From: Alphaproteobacteria bacterium
GTDB lineage: Bacteria; Pseudomonadota; Alphaproteobacteria; Rs-D84
Length of the DNA: 47,148 nucleotides
Assembly: GCA_024402765.1 (NCBI GenBank)
Contig: JAKSTC010000006.1
Span: forward strand, 1-47,148
Direction of reading: 5' to 3'
The notes beneath the pieces are model-generated. The model had not been told where the DNA came from and ran no database searches. It saw only the letters and a program-made list of their open reading frames with translations. Made by a program: the position numbers and the translations under genes. Position 1 is the first letter of the stretch, and every line of letters starts with the position of its first letter. Positions 16,544 through 24,439 of this stretch are shown here, piece by piece.

Positions 16544-16813
16544 GTGAAATCCAATGATACATCAAAAAGAATGATGAAATCTAAAATGGCATGGTTCGGT
16601 GATACAATCGTTAGTTTGGCGGATGCGCTAGATATTACACGCCAAACATGTGCGAAGAAACTTGAAACCGTTGAAGGTTGGACAAATGTGGAAATCGCAA
16701 AGATTGCGCAGCGATATGATCTGAACGATGAAGAAATCATCACGATTTTTGATTTACGCCGTTTCAATTTCAAACCCAAAAGCGGCGTTCGTGATCTGAA
16801 CGGGGGTGATTAA
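16544..16813 (+). CDS. Small helix-turn-helix protein
   Basis: The 89-residue basic protein starts at GTG 16544 after GGGGGTGAAACGTAG. Residues about 20-65 (DTIVSLADALDITRQTCAKKLETVEGWTNVEIAKIAQRY) form a helix-turn-helix-like region of the kind found in small phage regulators. As first gene after locus A and its promoter, it may regulate that promoter or bind the iterons. It overlaps the next gene by 8 nt. Confidence 0.7.
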   Translation: MKSNDTSKRMMKSKMAWFGDTIVSLADALDITRQTCAKKLETVEGWTNVEIAKIAQRYDLNDEEIITIFDLRRFNFKPKSGVRDLNGGD

Positions 16814-17180
16814 TACGAAAATTGGTGATGTTGTTTATGTTGTTGCGGGTAGCGGCAGAAAAGATCCGTATCGATATAAAGCAAAAATTGAAAATATTGG
16901 AAGAAAATATTTTTATGTTCGCAATCTAAAATTTGATATTAACACTAAAAGACATGTCGATAAAGATTATAGTCAATTTGATGCAATATGTTATTTTGAT
17001 GTACAAGAATATTATCAGCAACAAATAGAATTATATTTGCGCAAACAAGTTAATAAAATGTTTGATTTGTGGACACAAAATAAAATCACAAATGAACAAT
17101 ATCGGCAAATTGCTAAAATTTTAAATATTAAAGAACCCACAATCGAAGAACTAGGAATTGAATTTGTTGATCGGGGGTGA
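16806..17180 (+). CDS. Hypothetical protein
   Basis: The 124-residue protein starts at GTG 16806 after CGGGG. The N-terminal part (TKIGDVVYVVAGSGRKDPYRYKAKIENIG) is beta-rich like a small SH3-type fold, and the C-terminal half is helical with RKQVNKMFDLWTQNKI. It is immediately upstream of the helicase gene. No family is recognised. Confidence 0.6.
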   Translation: MINTKIGDVVYVVAGSGRKDPYRYKAKIENIGRKYFYVRNLKFDINTKRHVDKDYSQFDAICYFDVQEYYQQQIELYLRKQVNKMFDLWTQNKITNEQYRQIAKILNIKEPTIEELGIEFVDRG

Positions 17181-17184
17181 TTAA

Positions 17185-18475
17185 ATGAAATTATACCCGC
17201 ATCAAGAAACGGTTTTGAAACAAACCGCAGATCAAAACCGCGTTGCATATTATCTTGATATGGGATTGGGTTGAACGCAAAACATTCGTTGGTTCAGAAA
17301 AATTGCGGATCATGGGTGAACGGGTGAATCTGGTTATATGCCAGAAATCAAAGATCACCGATTGGATCGAACATTTCAAAGAATATTATACCGATTCATT
17401 TGATATATACGATCTGACTATAACAAAGCAATTCAAAGCATTTATGGATGCGGCAAAACACGATGAAACGCGTTGTACGCGATTAAAACCATCTGTTGGT
17501 ATAATCAATTATGATTTGATTTTTCGCCGCCCAGAACTCAAATGGTGCGATTTGGGAACCATGATGTTGGATGAATCATCCTGCATCCAGAACGAATCAG
17601 CAAAAAGATCAAAATTTATCTTGCGTTTGCAACCGATCAATGTTATATTGTTAAGCGGAACGCCAACATCTGGCAAGTACGAAAGATTATATTCACAGTT
17701 GCATTTGTTGGGATGGAAGATTTCAAAGAAACTTTATTGGAACCAATACATCGAAACAGAATGGCGCAATAATTTGCCGATTCCGATTGTTACGGGATAT
17801 AAAAACGTAGAACGTTTAAAGCAGAAATTGCGCGATCACGGCGCGGTGTTCATGAAAGCAAACGAAGTTTTGAATTTACCAAAACAAAATTTTGTTTGCA
17901 TTAAAGTTCCGAAATCTAAAATTTATAATAAGTTCCACAAAGACAAGATTGTCAATCTTGACGATGGAACCATGATGATTGGATCAAGTATTTTGACAGA
18001 AATATTATACAAACGCCAATTGTGCGGTGCTTATAGCGATGCAAAGATTGATGCGTTTGAAGATCTGGTTGAAAGTACGGATGATCGTTTGGTTGTATTC
18101 TATAACTTTTACAATGAACTATATCATTTAAAAAGTATTGCGGAGAAACTAAACAAACCGATTTCAATTGTCAATGGTGATAAACACGATCTGAATTCAT
18201 ACGAAAACGATGATGATTCAATAACATTCGTACAATATCAAGCGGGTGCAATGGGATTGAATCTACAAAAGGCAAATAAAATAATTTATTTTTCGCCGCC
18301 ATTATCATCCGAACTGTATGAACAATCAAAGAAAAGGATCCATCGTATCGGGCAGGAACGCCCGTGTTACTATTACAATTTGGTTGTAACAAAAACTATT
18401 GAAGAAACCATTTATTCGGTTCTGAAACAAAGAAAGGATTTTACAGATGAACTATTTCGAAGCAGCAAATTATAA
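17185..18475 (+). pseudogene. SNF2/DEAD-like helicase, reading frame interrupted in Walker A
   Basis: The gene encodes a phage SNF2-type helicase of about 425 residues. From ATG 17185 it reads MKLYPHQETVLKQTADQNRV then AYYLDMGLG and hits TGA at 17272; removing the 7 nt TGAACGC (17272-17278) restores GLGKTFVGSEKL, the normal Walker A. The rest is intact: MMLDESS (motif II), LLSGTPTSG (motif III), FVQYQAGAMGLNLQKAN (motif V), and QSKKRIHRIGQERPC (motif VI). Such helicases occur next to phage replication genes. The break may be real, an assembly error, or a bypass site. Without the 5' part, the ORF from 17243 lacks a sound start. Confidence 0.85.
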
Positions 18476-18644
18476 TATGATGGTTGAATTCATATGAAAA
18501 ATTTGGCGGATAATAGTTTTATGTCCGATAACGTACAATAAGTAAAAATAATTTAACATAATTTTGACATATTTCGTGTGGGGAAGGACACAAAAAAGAC
18601 ATAATTTGTTGATGAACGAATTTTGGATCGAAAGGGGAAAGCAA

Positions 18645-18920
18645 ATGAAATATTTAGTTGGTGCAATTTTAATCGTGTTAATGGTTCTGGTTGATGCATT
18701 TCAACCGCAAGAAGATGTCAATGTTAAACATACCATGCGTGAAGGTGAAACTTTGTGGAACGTTGTTTCCGATACCATGAAGGAAACTAAAGATCCACGA
18801 ACCATTGGCGAAGTTGTTGACGAAACCAGAACATTAAACGATCTGCAAGGAAACAAATTGGCAACACTCCAATCGGGTGCAACAATCGTGATCCCTTGCA
18901 AGCGCAACAAATGGTTCTGA
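18645..18920 (+). CDS. Membrane-anchored LysM protein
   Basis: The 91-residue product has an N-terminal signal anchor (YLVGAILIVLMVLVDAF, residues 3-19) and one LysM-like domain (HTMREGETLWNVVSDTMKET... LATLQSGATIVIPC). It is predicted to hold on to peptidoglycan from the outer face of the membrane. It starts after GAAAGGGGAAAG and is 1 nt from the nuclease gene. The preceding gap (18476-18644) holds no convincing gene. A cell-wall gene in a replication operon is unusual; similar YneA-like proteins block cell division, which is a possible role here. Confidence 0.75.
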   Translation: MKYLVGAILIVLMVLVDAFQPQEDVNVKHTMREGETLWNVVSDTMKETKDPRTIGEVVDETRTLNDLQGNKLATLQSGATIVIPCKRNKWF

Positions 18921-18921
18921 T

Positions 18922-19338
18922 ATGGCACAAGAAAAGAATTTTGAAAATCAAGTAAAGAAATTTCTTGAATCACGCGCCATTTATCCGTTTGGAATCGCAA
19001 CAAACAAAATGTTTTACGGTGAACCGTGCGGATATTACGAAAAAAGATGGGGTGGGGCGTTTGTGAAATCTGGATTGCCAGATCTTTCAATATGTGTTTA
19101 CGGATTCACCGTAGAAGTTGAATTGAAAGCAGCAAACGGGCATCCATCTGAAATTCAAAAATATATGCTAAATCAGATCCGCCAATCAAAATCATTTGGT
19201 ATTTTGCTTTACCCGAAGGATTTCGACACATTCAAAAAGTTTATCGATCGTTTGATTGAAATCGGCGATCGATACGAAGTTGCAACCCATTATGTATTGA
19301 ATGAACCATTCAAAGATTTATTGAAAGGGGGAATTTAG
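18922..19338 (+). CDS. VRR-NUC domain nuclease
   Basis: This 138-residue protein is a PD-(D/E)XK nuclease of the VRR-NUC type found in phage replication modules. Core motif residues are visible as GLPDLSICVYGFTVEVELKAANG (about residues 51-73; Asp, then Glu-x-Glu-Leu-Lys), followed by PSEIQKYMLNQIRQSKSFGILLY. Such enzymes cut branched or flapped DNA. It ends directly at the start of the next gene, also a nuclease. Confidence 0.9.
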   Translation: MAQEKNFENQVKKFLESRAIYPFGIATNKMFYGEPCGYYEKRWGGAFVKSGLPDLSICVYGFTVEVELKAANGHPSEIQKYMLNQIRQSKSFGILLYPKDFDTFKKFIDRLIEIGDRYEVATHYVLNEPFKDLLKGGI

Positions 19339-21030
19339 ATGGCACAATTTTCACATAGCCGCATCGAATGTTTTGAAAAATGCCCGTTTCAATACAAATT
19401 GCGATATGTGGACGAACTAACAACGTTGCCGAATACCGATGCGGATAATGCGTTGGTTCTGGGAACCGCGATGCATACGGGTATCGAAAAAGATATCAAA
19501 ACCGCAATTGATGAATATGTCGGATCATTTCCGATAATTACGGATGCCCACGTAAACGAAATCATCAAATTGCAAGCAATGATCCCGAAGGCAAAAGCAT
19601 TGTTGAATGATTTTAAACCGCCAGAATTTGAACACTTGATTCGGACAAAACATTTTATTGGTTTTGCGGATTGTTTGATTAAAGCGGAACATTCGAATGA
19701 ATGGATTTTGATTGATTTCAAATATTGCAATCCGAAATCAGCGGATAAATATTGCGATTCAAAACAATTACATTTGTACAAATATTTTTTAGAACAAATG
19801 ATGCCAAATCAAAAAATTGTTTCAATGGCATATATGATCATTCCGAAAACGATGATCCGCCAGAAGAAAACCGAAGATTTGCAGCAATTCCGCAAACGTT
19901 TAAAAGAAACGTTGGAAACAATGGATCCGTACTTGATGTTTATTGAATATGATCCATACAAAGTTGTTGCACATTACGAATCCATCAAAAATTGTTTGGA
20001 ATGTACCGATTACGTGAAAAACGAAAACTGTTTGTGTGATTGGTGTGAATTTAAAGAATATTGTCAAAAGGGGGAAACTTATATGTTATTACCTAAAAAT
20101 GAAAAACGCAAGATTGATCAGATTGCGAAAAAAACCATCTGGATTTATGGTGCGCCGTTCAGCGGTAAAACTTTTTTTGCAAACCAATTTCCAGATCCCT
20201 TGATGCTGAATACTGATGGCAACATCAAATTTGTTGATGCGCCGTTTGTTCCGATCAAAGACATTGTAAAAGTTGAAGGCAGAATCACCAAACGACAATT
20301 GGCATGGGATGTATTCAAAGAAGTAATCACCGAATTGGAAAAGAAAGATAATACTTTCAAAACCATCGTTGTTGATCTGTTAGAGGATCTTTATGAAGCA
20401 TGCCGCATCTACATGTACGATAAATTGGGCATTGAACACGAATCCGATAATTCTTTCAAGGCATGGGATATGGTTCGCACCGAATTTTTATCCACAATGA
20501 AACGTTTGATGAATCTTGATTATCAAAATATCATCATGATTTCACATGAAGATACTAGCAAAGATCTAACCAAAAAATCTGGTGATAAACTAACCGCAAT
20601 CAAACCTAATTTGCAAGAAAAATGCGCAAATAAAATTGCGGGCATGGTTGATATTGTTGCCCGTGTAATTGCGGATGGTGATGAAAGAACATTGAATTTC
20701 AAAACCAACGAAGTTATTTTCGGCGGTGGGCGTTTGGAAGTAAAGGTGAATGAAATTCCCTTGAAATATTCAGAATTGCTGAAAATCTATAATGAAGCGA
20801 ACATCGGCAAATCTGAAAGTGTTGAAGAACTGAAAAACGATAAACCCGATATTAATCGCGCAATTGGTGCTACACCCGAAGAAATGGAAGAAATTGTGGC
20901 AAACGAATATGAACCCGTTGATTATCCGCAAGTTCCAGAACCCGTGAAGGTTGAAGAACCCGCACCAGAAGAACCCGTTGTTGAACAACCGAAAGTTCGA
21001 AAAACCCGTAAAAAACGCGGTGATCAATAA
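19339..21030 (+). CDS. Cas4/RecB-like PD-(D/E)XK nuclease fused to Sak4-like ATPase
   Basis: The 563-residue protein joins two recombination functions. Residues 1-245 are a Cas4/RecB-like nuclease: SHSRIECFEKCPFQYKLRY at the start, GTAMHTGIE near 42, catalytic LIDFKYCNPKSADK near 123, and a C-terminal ENCLCDWCEFKEYC cluster, suggesting an Fe-S site with the early Cys. Residues 249-490 are a Sak4/RecA-like single-strand annealing ATPase (Walker A GAPFSGKT near 271; Walker B TIVVDLLEDLYE). The tail is Pro/Glu-rich ending in RKTRKKRG. An internal AAAGGGGGAAA site before ATG 20083 could yield the ATPase alone. Confidence 0.88.
   Translation: MAQFSHSRIECFEKCPFQYKLRYVDELTTLPNTDADNALVLGTAMHTGIEKDIKTAIDEYVGSFPIITDAHVNEIIKLQAMIPKAKALLNDFKPPEFEHLIRTKHFIGFADCLIKAEHSNEWILIDFKYCNPKSADKYCDSKQLHLYKYFLEQMMPNQKIVSMAYMIIPKTMIRQKKTEDLQQFRKRLKETLETMDPYLMFIEYDPYKVVAHYESIKNCLECTDYVKNENCLCDWCEFKEYCQKGETYMLLPKNEKRKIDQIAKKTIWIYGAPFSGKTFFANQFPDPLMLNTDGNIKFVDAPFVPIKDIVKVEGRITKRQLAWDVFKEVITELEKKDNTFKTIVVDLLEDLYEACRIYMYDKLGIEHESDNSFKAWDMVRTEFLSTMKRLMNLDYQNIIMISHEDTSKDLTKKSGDKLTAIKPNLQEKCANKIAGMVDIVARVIADGDERTLNFKTNEVIFGGGRLEVKVNEIPLKYSELLKIYNEANIGKSESVEELKNDKPDINRAIGATPEEMEEIVANEYEPVDYPQVPEPVKVEEPAPEEPVVEQPKVRKTRKKRGDQ
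20083..21030 (+). CDS. Possible internally started Sak4 ATPase form
   Basis: Inside the fused gene, AAAAGGGGGAAACTTAT immediately precedes an in-frame ATG at 20083 (residue 249), exactly at the domain border. The shorter product would be a 315-residue stand-alone Sak4-like ATPase. This is inferred from the ribosome site and domain boundary only. Confidence 0.5.
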   Translation: MLLPKNEKRKIDQIAKKTIWIYGAPFSGKTFFANQFPDPLMLNTDGNIKFVDAPFVPIKDIVKVEGRITKRQLAWDVFKEVITELEKKDNTFKTIVVDLLEDLYEACRIYMYDKLGIEHESDNSFKAWDMVRTEFLSTMKRLMNLDYQNIIMISHEDTSKDLTKKSGDKLTAIKPNLQEKCANKIAGMVDIVARVIADGDERTLNFKTNEVIFGGGRLEVKVNEIPLKYSELLKIYNEANIGKSESVEELKNDKPDINRAIGATPEEMEEIVANEYEPVDYPQVPEPVKVEEPAPEEPVVEQPKVRKTRKKRGDQ

Positions 21031-21200
21031 TGACATTGGAAGAACTGATCGTTTTAATGTCTTATAAAGCACAGAATATCAAGGCGCATATTTCGCCAGA
21101 TACATTCGCATGTGTAGTTGAAGCATTAGAACGATTGAAAGAAATCGAAGAAGAAAACCAAAAATACAAAATTGGTTTTGGTGCGAATAAAGAAGAATAA
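21030..21200 (+). CDS. Small helical protein
   Basis: This 56-residue ORF starts on the last base of the previous stop (TAATGA) and reads MTLEELIVLMSYKAQNIKAH... with a heptad-like end (LERLKEIEEENQKYK). Coupled translation supports it. A role as a small partner of the recombination ATPase is only a guess. Confidence 0.55.
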   Translation: MTLEELIVLMSYKAQNIKAHISPDTFACVVEALERLKEIEEENQKYKIGFGANKEE

Positions 21201-21340
21201 TGTTCACTTTTAGAAATATGATTGTTGTTTTTGCAGAAATTCCGCAAAAATGGCAATTATATTTCAGAAAAATAAAAACGAATAACGAAATCGAAACAAA
21301 ATGTATCAATTTCGTTATTCGTTTAACGAAAATCAATTAA
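21200..21340 (+). CDS. Small basic protein spanning a strong inverted repeat
   Basis: A 46-residue ORF starts on the last base of the previous stop and ends 19 nt before the next gene. It reads MFTFRNMIVVFAEIPQKWQL and is basic. A 16-bp inverted repeat covers its last third, so the DNA or RNA structure may matter more than the peptide. Low certainty that it is a gene. Confidence 0.35.
   Translation: MFTFRNMIVVFAEIPQKWQLYFRKIKTNNEIETKCINFVIRLTKIN
21276..21324. repeat. Perfect 16-bp inverted repeat before DUF669 gene
   Basis: AAACGAATAACGAAAT (21276-21291) is perfectly complementary to 21309-21324, with a 17-nt loop. It is not followed by a T-run, so it is not an intrinsic terminator. It could be an RNA processing or stabilising hairpin, or a protein-binding operator, upstream of 21360. 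Confidence 0.8.
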
Positions 21341-21359
21341 ATGAAAGAAGGATTTTAAA

Positions 21360-21815
21360 ATGGCAAATATCTGGGAAAAATTTGACAAAGCAATCGATGT
21401 TGAAGGTTTGAAAAATGATGCAGCAGAAGCAGCAAACAACGGTGGCGGTGATTATAAGGAAGTTCCAAACGGCAAATATGAAGTAGAAATCACCAAATTG
21501 GAATTGGCGGAATCCAAAAAAGGCAAACCGATGATGGTTTGTTGGTTCAAAATTCTTGAAGGCGATTTTGAAGGATCCTATTTGTTCATGAATCAAGTTT
21601 TATCATCTGGTTTCGGTTTGCATCAAGCAAAAGAATTTTTGAAATCCCTTGATGTATGCGATGTTGAATTTGAATCTTTTTCCCAATTCGGTAATTTGAT
21701 GATGGATATGATGGAACAAATCGAAGAATCTGGCGTTGAATATGCAATCGAATATGGAGAAAAAAAAAAAGGTTTTAAAACTTTCAAGGTTACTGATGTT
21801 TTTGATGTTGAATAA
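21360..21815 (+). CDS. DUF669 protein (Sak4 partner / single-strand DNA binding)
   Basis: The 151-residue protein matches DUF669, usually found next to Sak4-like ATPases and thought to act as a single-strand DNA-binding partner. Typical segments are YKEVPNGKYEVEITKLELAE and GKPMMVCWFKILEGDFEG, then FGLHQAKEFLKSL. The C-terminus is acidic. An 11-A run at 21760-21770 encodes EKKK near the end and is a site where transcription or sequencing may slip. Good ribosome site GAAAGAAGGA. Confidence 0.85.
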   Translation: MANIWEKFDKAIDVEGLKNDAAEAANNGGGDYKEVPNGKYEVEITKLELAESKKGKPMMVCWFKILEGDFEGSYLFMNQVLSSGFGLHQAKEFLKSLDVCDVEFESFSQFGNLMMDMMEQIEESGVEYAIEYGEKKKGFKTFKVTDVFDVE

Positions 21816-21826
21816 TTAATTGGTTC

Positions 21827-21869
21827 AATGGACATTCAATGTCTATCGAATGTCCATTGAATGTCCATT
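21827..21869. repeat. Inverted repeat with internal tandem copy before methyltransferase
   Basis: AATGGACATTCAATG (21827-21841) is complementary to 21855-21869 with a 13-nt loop. The right side also holds GAATGTCCATT twice in tandem (21849-21859 and 21859-21869 share a base), so two alternative hairpins can form. No T-run follows. It may act as an operator or switchable leader for the methyltransferase. Confidence 0.7.
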
Positions 21870-21886
21870 ATTGAAAGGATAAAAGA

Positions 21887-22573
21887 ATGCAAACTACATT
21901 GATTAATGCAAATTGTATGGATGTTCTGTATTCTTTGAATTTGGATTATAACAAATGCGTTATCGTTAGCGATCCGCCGTTTAATGTTGGATACCATTAC
22001 AATTCATATAATGATAGATTATCCGAAGAAGATTATATGGATTTAATGGGGGGGGCGTTCGGAGAATTACCATCCGTAATCATCCATTATCCCGAAACAT
22101 TATATAAAATTGCATTCCAGATTGGCAAATTTCCCGAAAGGGTTGTTTCATGGGTTTACAATTCTAACACGGCAAAACAACATCGCGATGTAGCATTTTT
22201 TGATGTAAAACCAAATTTTAATCAAAGAAAACAACCATATAAAAATTTGAATGATAAACGCATTCAAAGGCGCATTGCAGAAGGTAAAACGGGCGCACGT
22301 TTATATGATTGGTGGAACATAAATCAAGTGAAAAATGTTTCAAAAATCAAAACCAATCATCCGTGCCAAATGCCCGTTGAAGTGATGCTAAATATAATCG
22401 GGATATTACCGAAGGGATGCACAATAATTGATCCGTTTATGGGTTCTGGAACAACGGGCGTTGCTTGCAAAATATTGGGGTATGATTTCGTTGGAATAGA
22501 ACTTGATGCGGAATATTTTGAAATAGCAAAGAACCGAATTGAAGAAGCAAAAGAAGGTGTTGAAAATGGCTAG
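21887..22573 (+). CDS. DNA methyltransferase (N6-adenine or N4-cytosine, beta-class order)
   Basis: The 228-residue enzyme has motif IV SDPPFNVGY (about residues 27-35) before motif I DPFMGSGTTGVACKI (about 181-195) and FVGIELDAEYFEIAKNRI, the beta-class order. It would methylate exocyclic amino groups in DNA, to hide phage DNA from restriction or mark it. A run of eight G at 22048-22055, encoding MGGAF, is a strong slippage site directly after motif IV. The 3' end overlaps a zinc-ribbon gene by 8 nt. Confidence 0.9.
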   Translation: MQTTLINANCMDVLYSLNLDYNKCVIVSDPPFNVGYHYNSYNDRLSEEDYMDLMGGAFGELPSVIIHYPETLYKIAFQIGKFPERVVSWVYNSNTAKQHRDVAFFDVKPNFNQRKQPYKNLNDKRIQRRIAEGKTGARLYDWWNINQVKNVSKIKTNHPCQMPVEVMLNIIGILPKGCTIIDPFMGSGTTGVACKILGYDFVGIELDAEYFEIAKNRIEEAKEGVENG

Positions 22574-22733
22574 AATGCAAATATCTATTAAAAGAAAACA
22601 CAATTTGCGCAATAATTTATGCCCGCGTTGCGGTACTTTTTTAGATGATTACCCCGAAAAACATTGTGTGTATTGTGGTTGGGTGCCTAAATCTGTTTAT
22701 AGAAATCAAAAGAAGTTGATTGAAAATGATTAA
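22566..22733 (+). CDS. Small zinc-ribbon protein
   Basis: The 55-residue protein has a basic N-terminus and a CPRCG...CVYCGW pair of Cys knuckles (about residues 22-40), a zinc ribbon. It overlaps the methyltransferase stop and the polymerase start, so it is coupled to both. Function unknown; DNA or protein contacts are likely. Confidence 0.7.
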   Translation: MARMQISIKRKHNLRNNLCPRCGTFLDDYPEKHCVYCGWVPKSVYRNQKKLIEND

Positions 22734-24414
22734 TTTCTATGATTTCGAAGTGTTCAAATACGATTGGTTGGTTGTGATTATGAATCCTGCCGAAAGATCC
22801 AAAACCGTGATCGTAAACAATCCAGAACAATTGGAACAATATTATAACGATCACAAAAATGAAATTTTTGCGGGATATAATGTGCGCCATTACGATCAAT
22901 ACATCTTTAAAGGTATTTTGTGTGGTTTTGATCCGAAGAAAATCAATGATTACATCATTGTAAAGAAGAAACAAGGATGGCAATTTTCATCCATGTTCAA
23001 GAAGATTAAATTGATTCAATATGATGTTATGACAAAACGCGATCGCGGGTTGAAGCAATTGGAAGGGTTCATGGGTAATAATATCAAGGAAACATCCGTT
23101 CCGTTCGATATCGATCGTAAATTAACAGAAGATGAAATCAACGAATCTATAAAATATTGTGAACATGATGTTGAACAAACAATGATGGTATTCGCCGAAG
23201 AAAAAGAAGAATTTGAATCCCATATGGGTTTGATCAAAACATTCGGTTTACCGTTGGAAGATCTGGGAAAATCAAAACCACAATTGGCAGCAAAGATCCT
23301 TGATGCACATATGAAACCCCACAACGATGAATTCGATTTCAAGATTCCAGATTGTTTGAAGATTGAACGATACAAATTTATTTTGGATTGGTACAAAAAC
23401 CCAGAAAATTTTGATTACGAAAAATCGTTGGAAGTTGATGTTGCGGGTGTTCCGCATATGTTCGCATGGGGTGGTTTACATGGTGCGCGTAAAAATTACG
23501 CGGGCAAGGGTATTTTCTTGAATGTAGATGTTCAAAGTTATTATCCATCGATGATGATCCATTTTGGATACACATCAAGAAATCTAGCACAACCAAAAAA
23601 GTATGAAGAAATATACCATCGCCGTTTGGAATATAAGAAAAACAAGGATCCCCGACAAGCACCATTAAAAATCGTGCTTAATAGTTCGTATGGAGCCATG
23701 AAAGACAATTTCAACCCCATGTTCGATCCGTGTATGGCGAATTCGGTTTGTGTTTCTGGGATGCTTTTGTTACTTGATTTAATCGAAAAGTTAATGGATC
23801 ATTGTGAAATCATCCAATCCAACACGGATGGTGTATTGCTAAAATTGCGATCAATGGATGATTACGATTTAATTGATGATATTTGTTGGGAATGGGAAGA
23901 ACGAACGGGAATGCGGCTTGAATTTGATCTTTTTGAAAAAGTGTTCCAAAAAGATGTAAATAATTACATCATTGTTGATGCCGATGGGCATTATAAATCA
24001 AAAGGTGCATACGTTAAGAAACTAAACAATCTTGATAATGATCTGCCGATCATAAACAAAGCATTGATTGATTTCTATTTGCACAATATACCCGTTGAAA
24101 GAACCATCAACGATTGCAATGATTTGAAATACTTTCAAAAGATTGTAAAGGTTTCAAGCAAATATTTATGTGCAATGCATGGATCAAAAAGGTTGAATGA
24201 ACAAACGTTGCGTGTGTTTGCATCCAAATCCCAACATGACAAAGGTGTATTCAAAGTAAAACAAGAAGGGGCGAACCCAGAAAAATTTGCATTGACACCA
24301 GAACATTGCTTTATTGAAAACGGCGATGTGAACCACATGAAAGTTCCCGAAAAACTAGATCGTCAATGGTATATAGATTTAGCAAATCAGCGATTGAAAG
24401 ATTTTGGGGTTTAA
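22726..24414 (+). CDS. Family B DNA polymerase
   Basis: This 562-residue enzyme replicates the phage genome. The exonuclease motif YDFEV is at the very start (Asp6, Glu8). Polymerase motif A is DVQSYYPSMM (near residue 268), motif B KIVLNSSYGAMKD (near 315), and motif C SNTDGVLL (near 365), a phage variant of the usual DTDS. The size is small, without a large thumb extension. I chose ATG 22726, which gives MINFYDFE; the upstream TTG is less likely. It overlaps the zinc-ribbon gene by 8 nt. Confidence 0.92.
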   Translation: MINFYDFEVFKYDWLVVIMNPAERSKTVIVNNPEQLEQYYNDHKNEIFAGYNVRHYDQYIFKGILCGFDPKKINDYIIVKKKQGWQFSSMFKKIKLIQYDVMTKRDRGLKQLEGFMGNNIKETSVPFDIDRKLTEDEINESIKYCEHDVEQTMMVFAEEKEEFESHMGLIKTFGLPLEDLGKSKPQLAAKILDAHMKPHNDEFDFKIPDCLKIERYKFILDWYKNPENFDYEKSLEVDVAGVPHMFAWGGLHGARKNYAGKGIFLNVDVQSYYPSMMIHFGYTSRNLAQPKKYEEIYHRRLEYKKNKDPRQAPLKIVLNSSYGAMKDNFNPMFDPCMANSVCVSGMLLLLDLIEKLMDHCEIIQSNTDGVLLKLRSMDDYDLIDDICWEWEERTGMRLEFDLFEKVFQKDVNNYIIVDADGHYKSKGAYVKKLNNLDNDLPIINKALIDFYLHNIPVERTINDCNDLKYFQKIVKVSSKYLCAMHGSKRLNEQTLRVFASKSQHDKGVFKVKQEGANPEKFALTPEHCFIENGDVNHMKVPEKLDRQWYIDLANQRLKDFGV

Positions 24415-24439
24415 TAACATGAAAGTTTAGTGATTAATT

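Noticed and set aside
17243..18475. SNF2 ORF started at 17243 as an intact 410-aa gene
   Set aside because: The first residues (HIILIWDWVER) are out of frame with the true helicase start; the real N-terminus is in another frame from 17185 up to the 7-nt interruption.
18564..18592. Promoter from TTGACA at 18564
   Set aside because: A perfect -35 but no acceptable -10 at 16-18 nt spacing.
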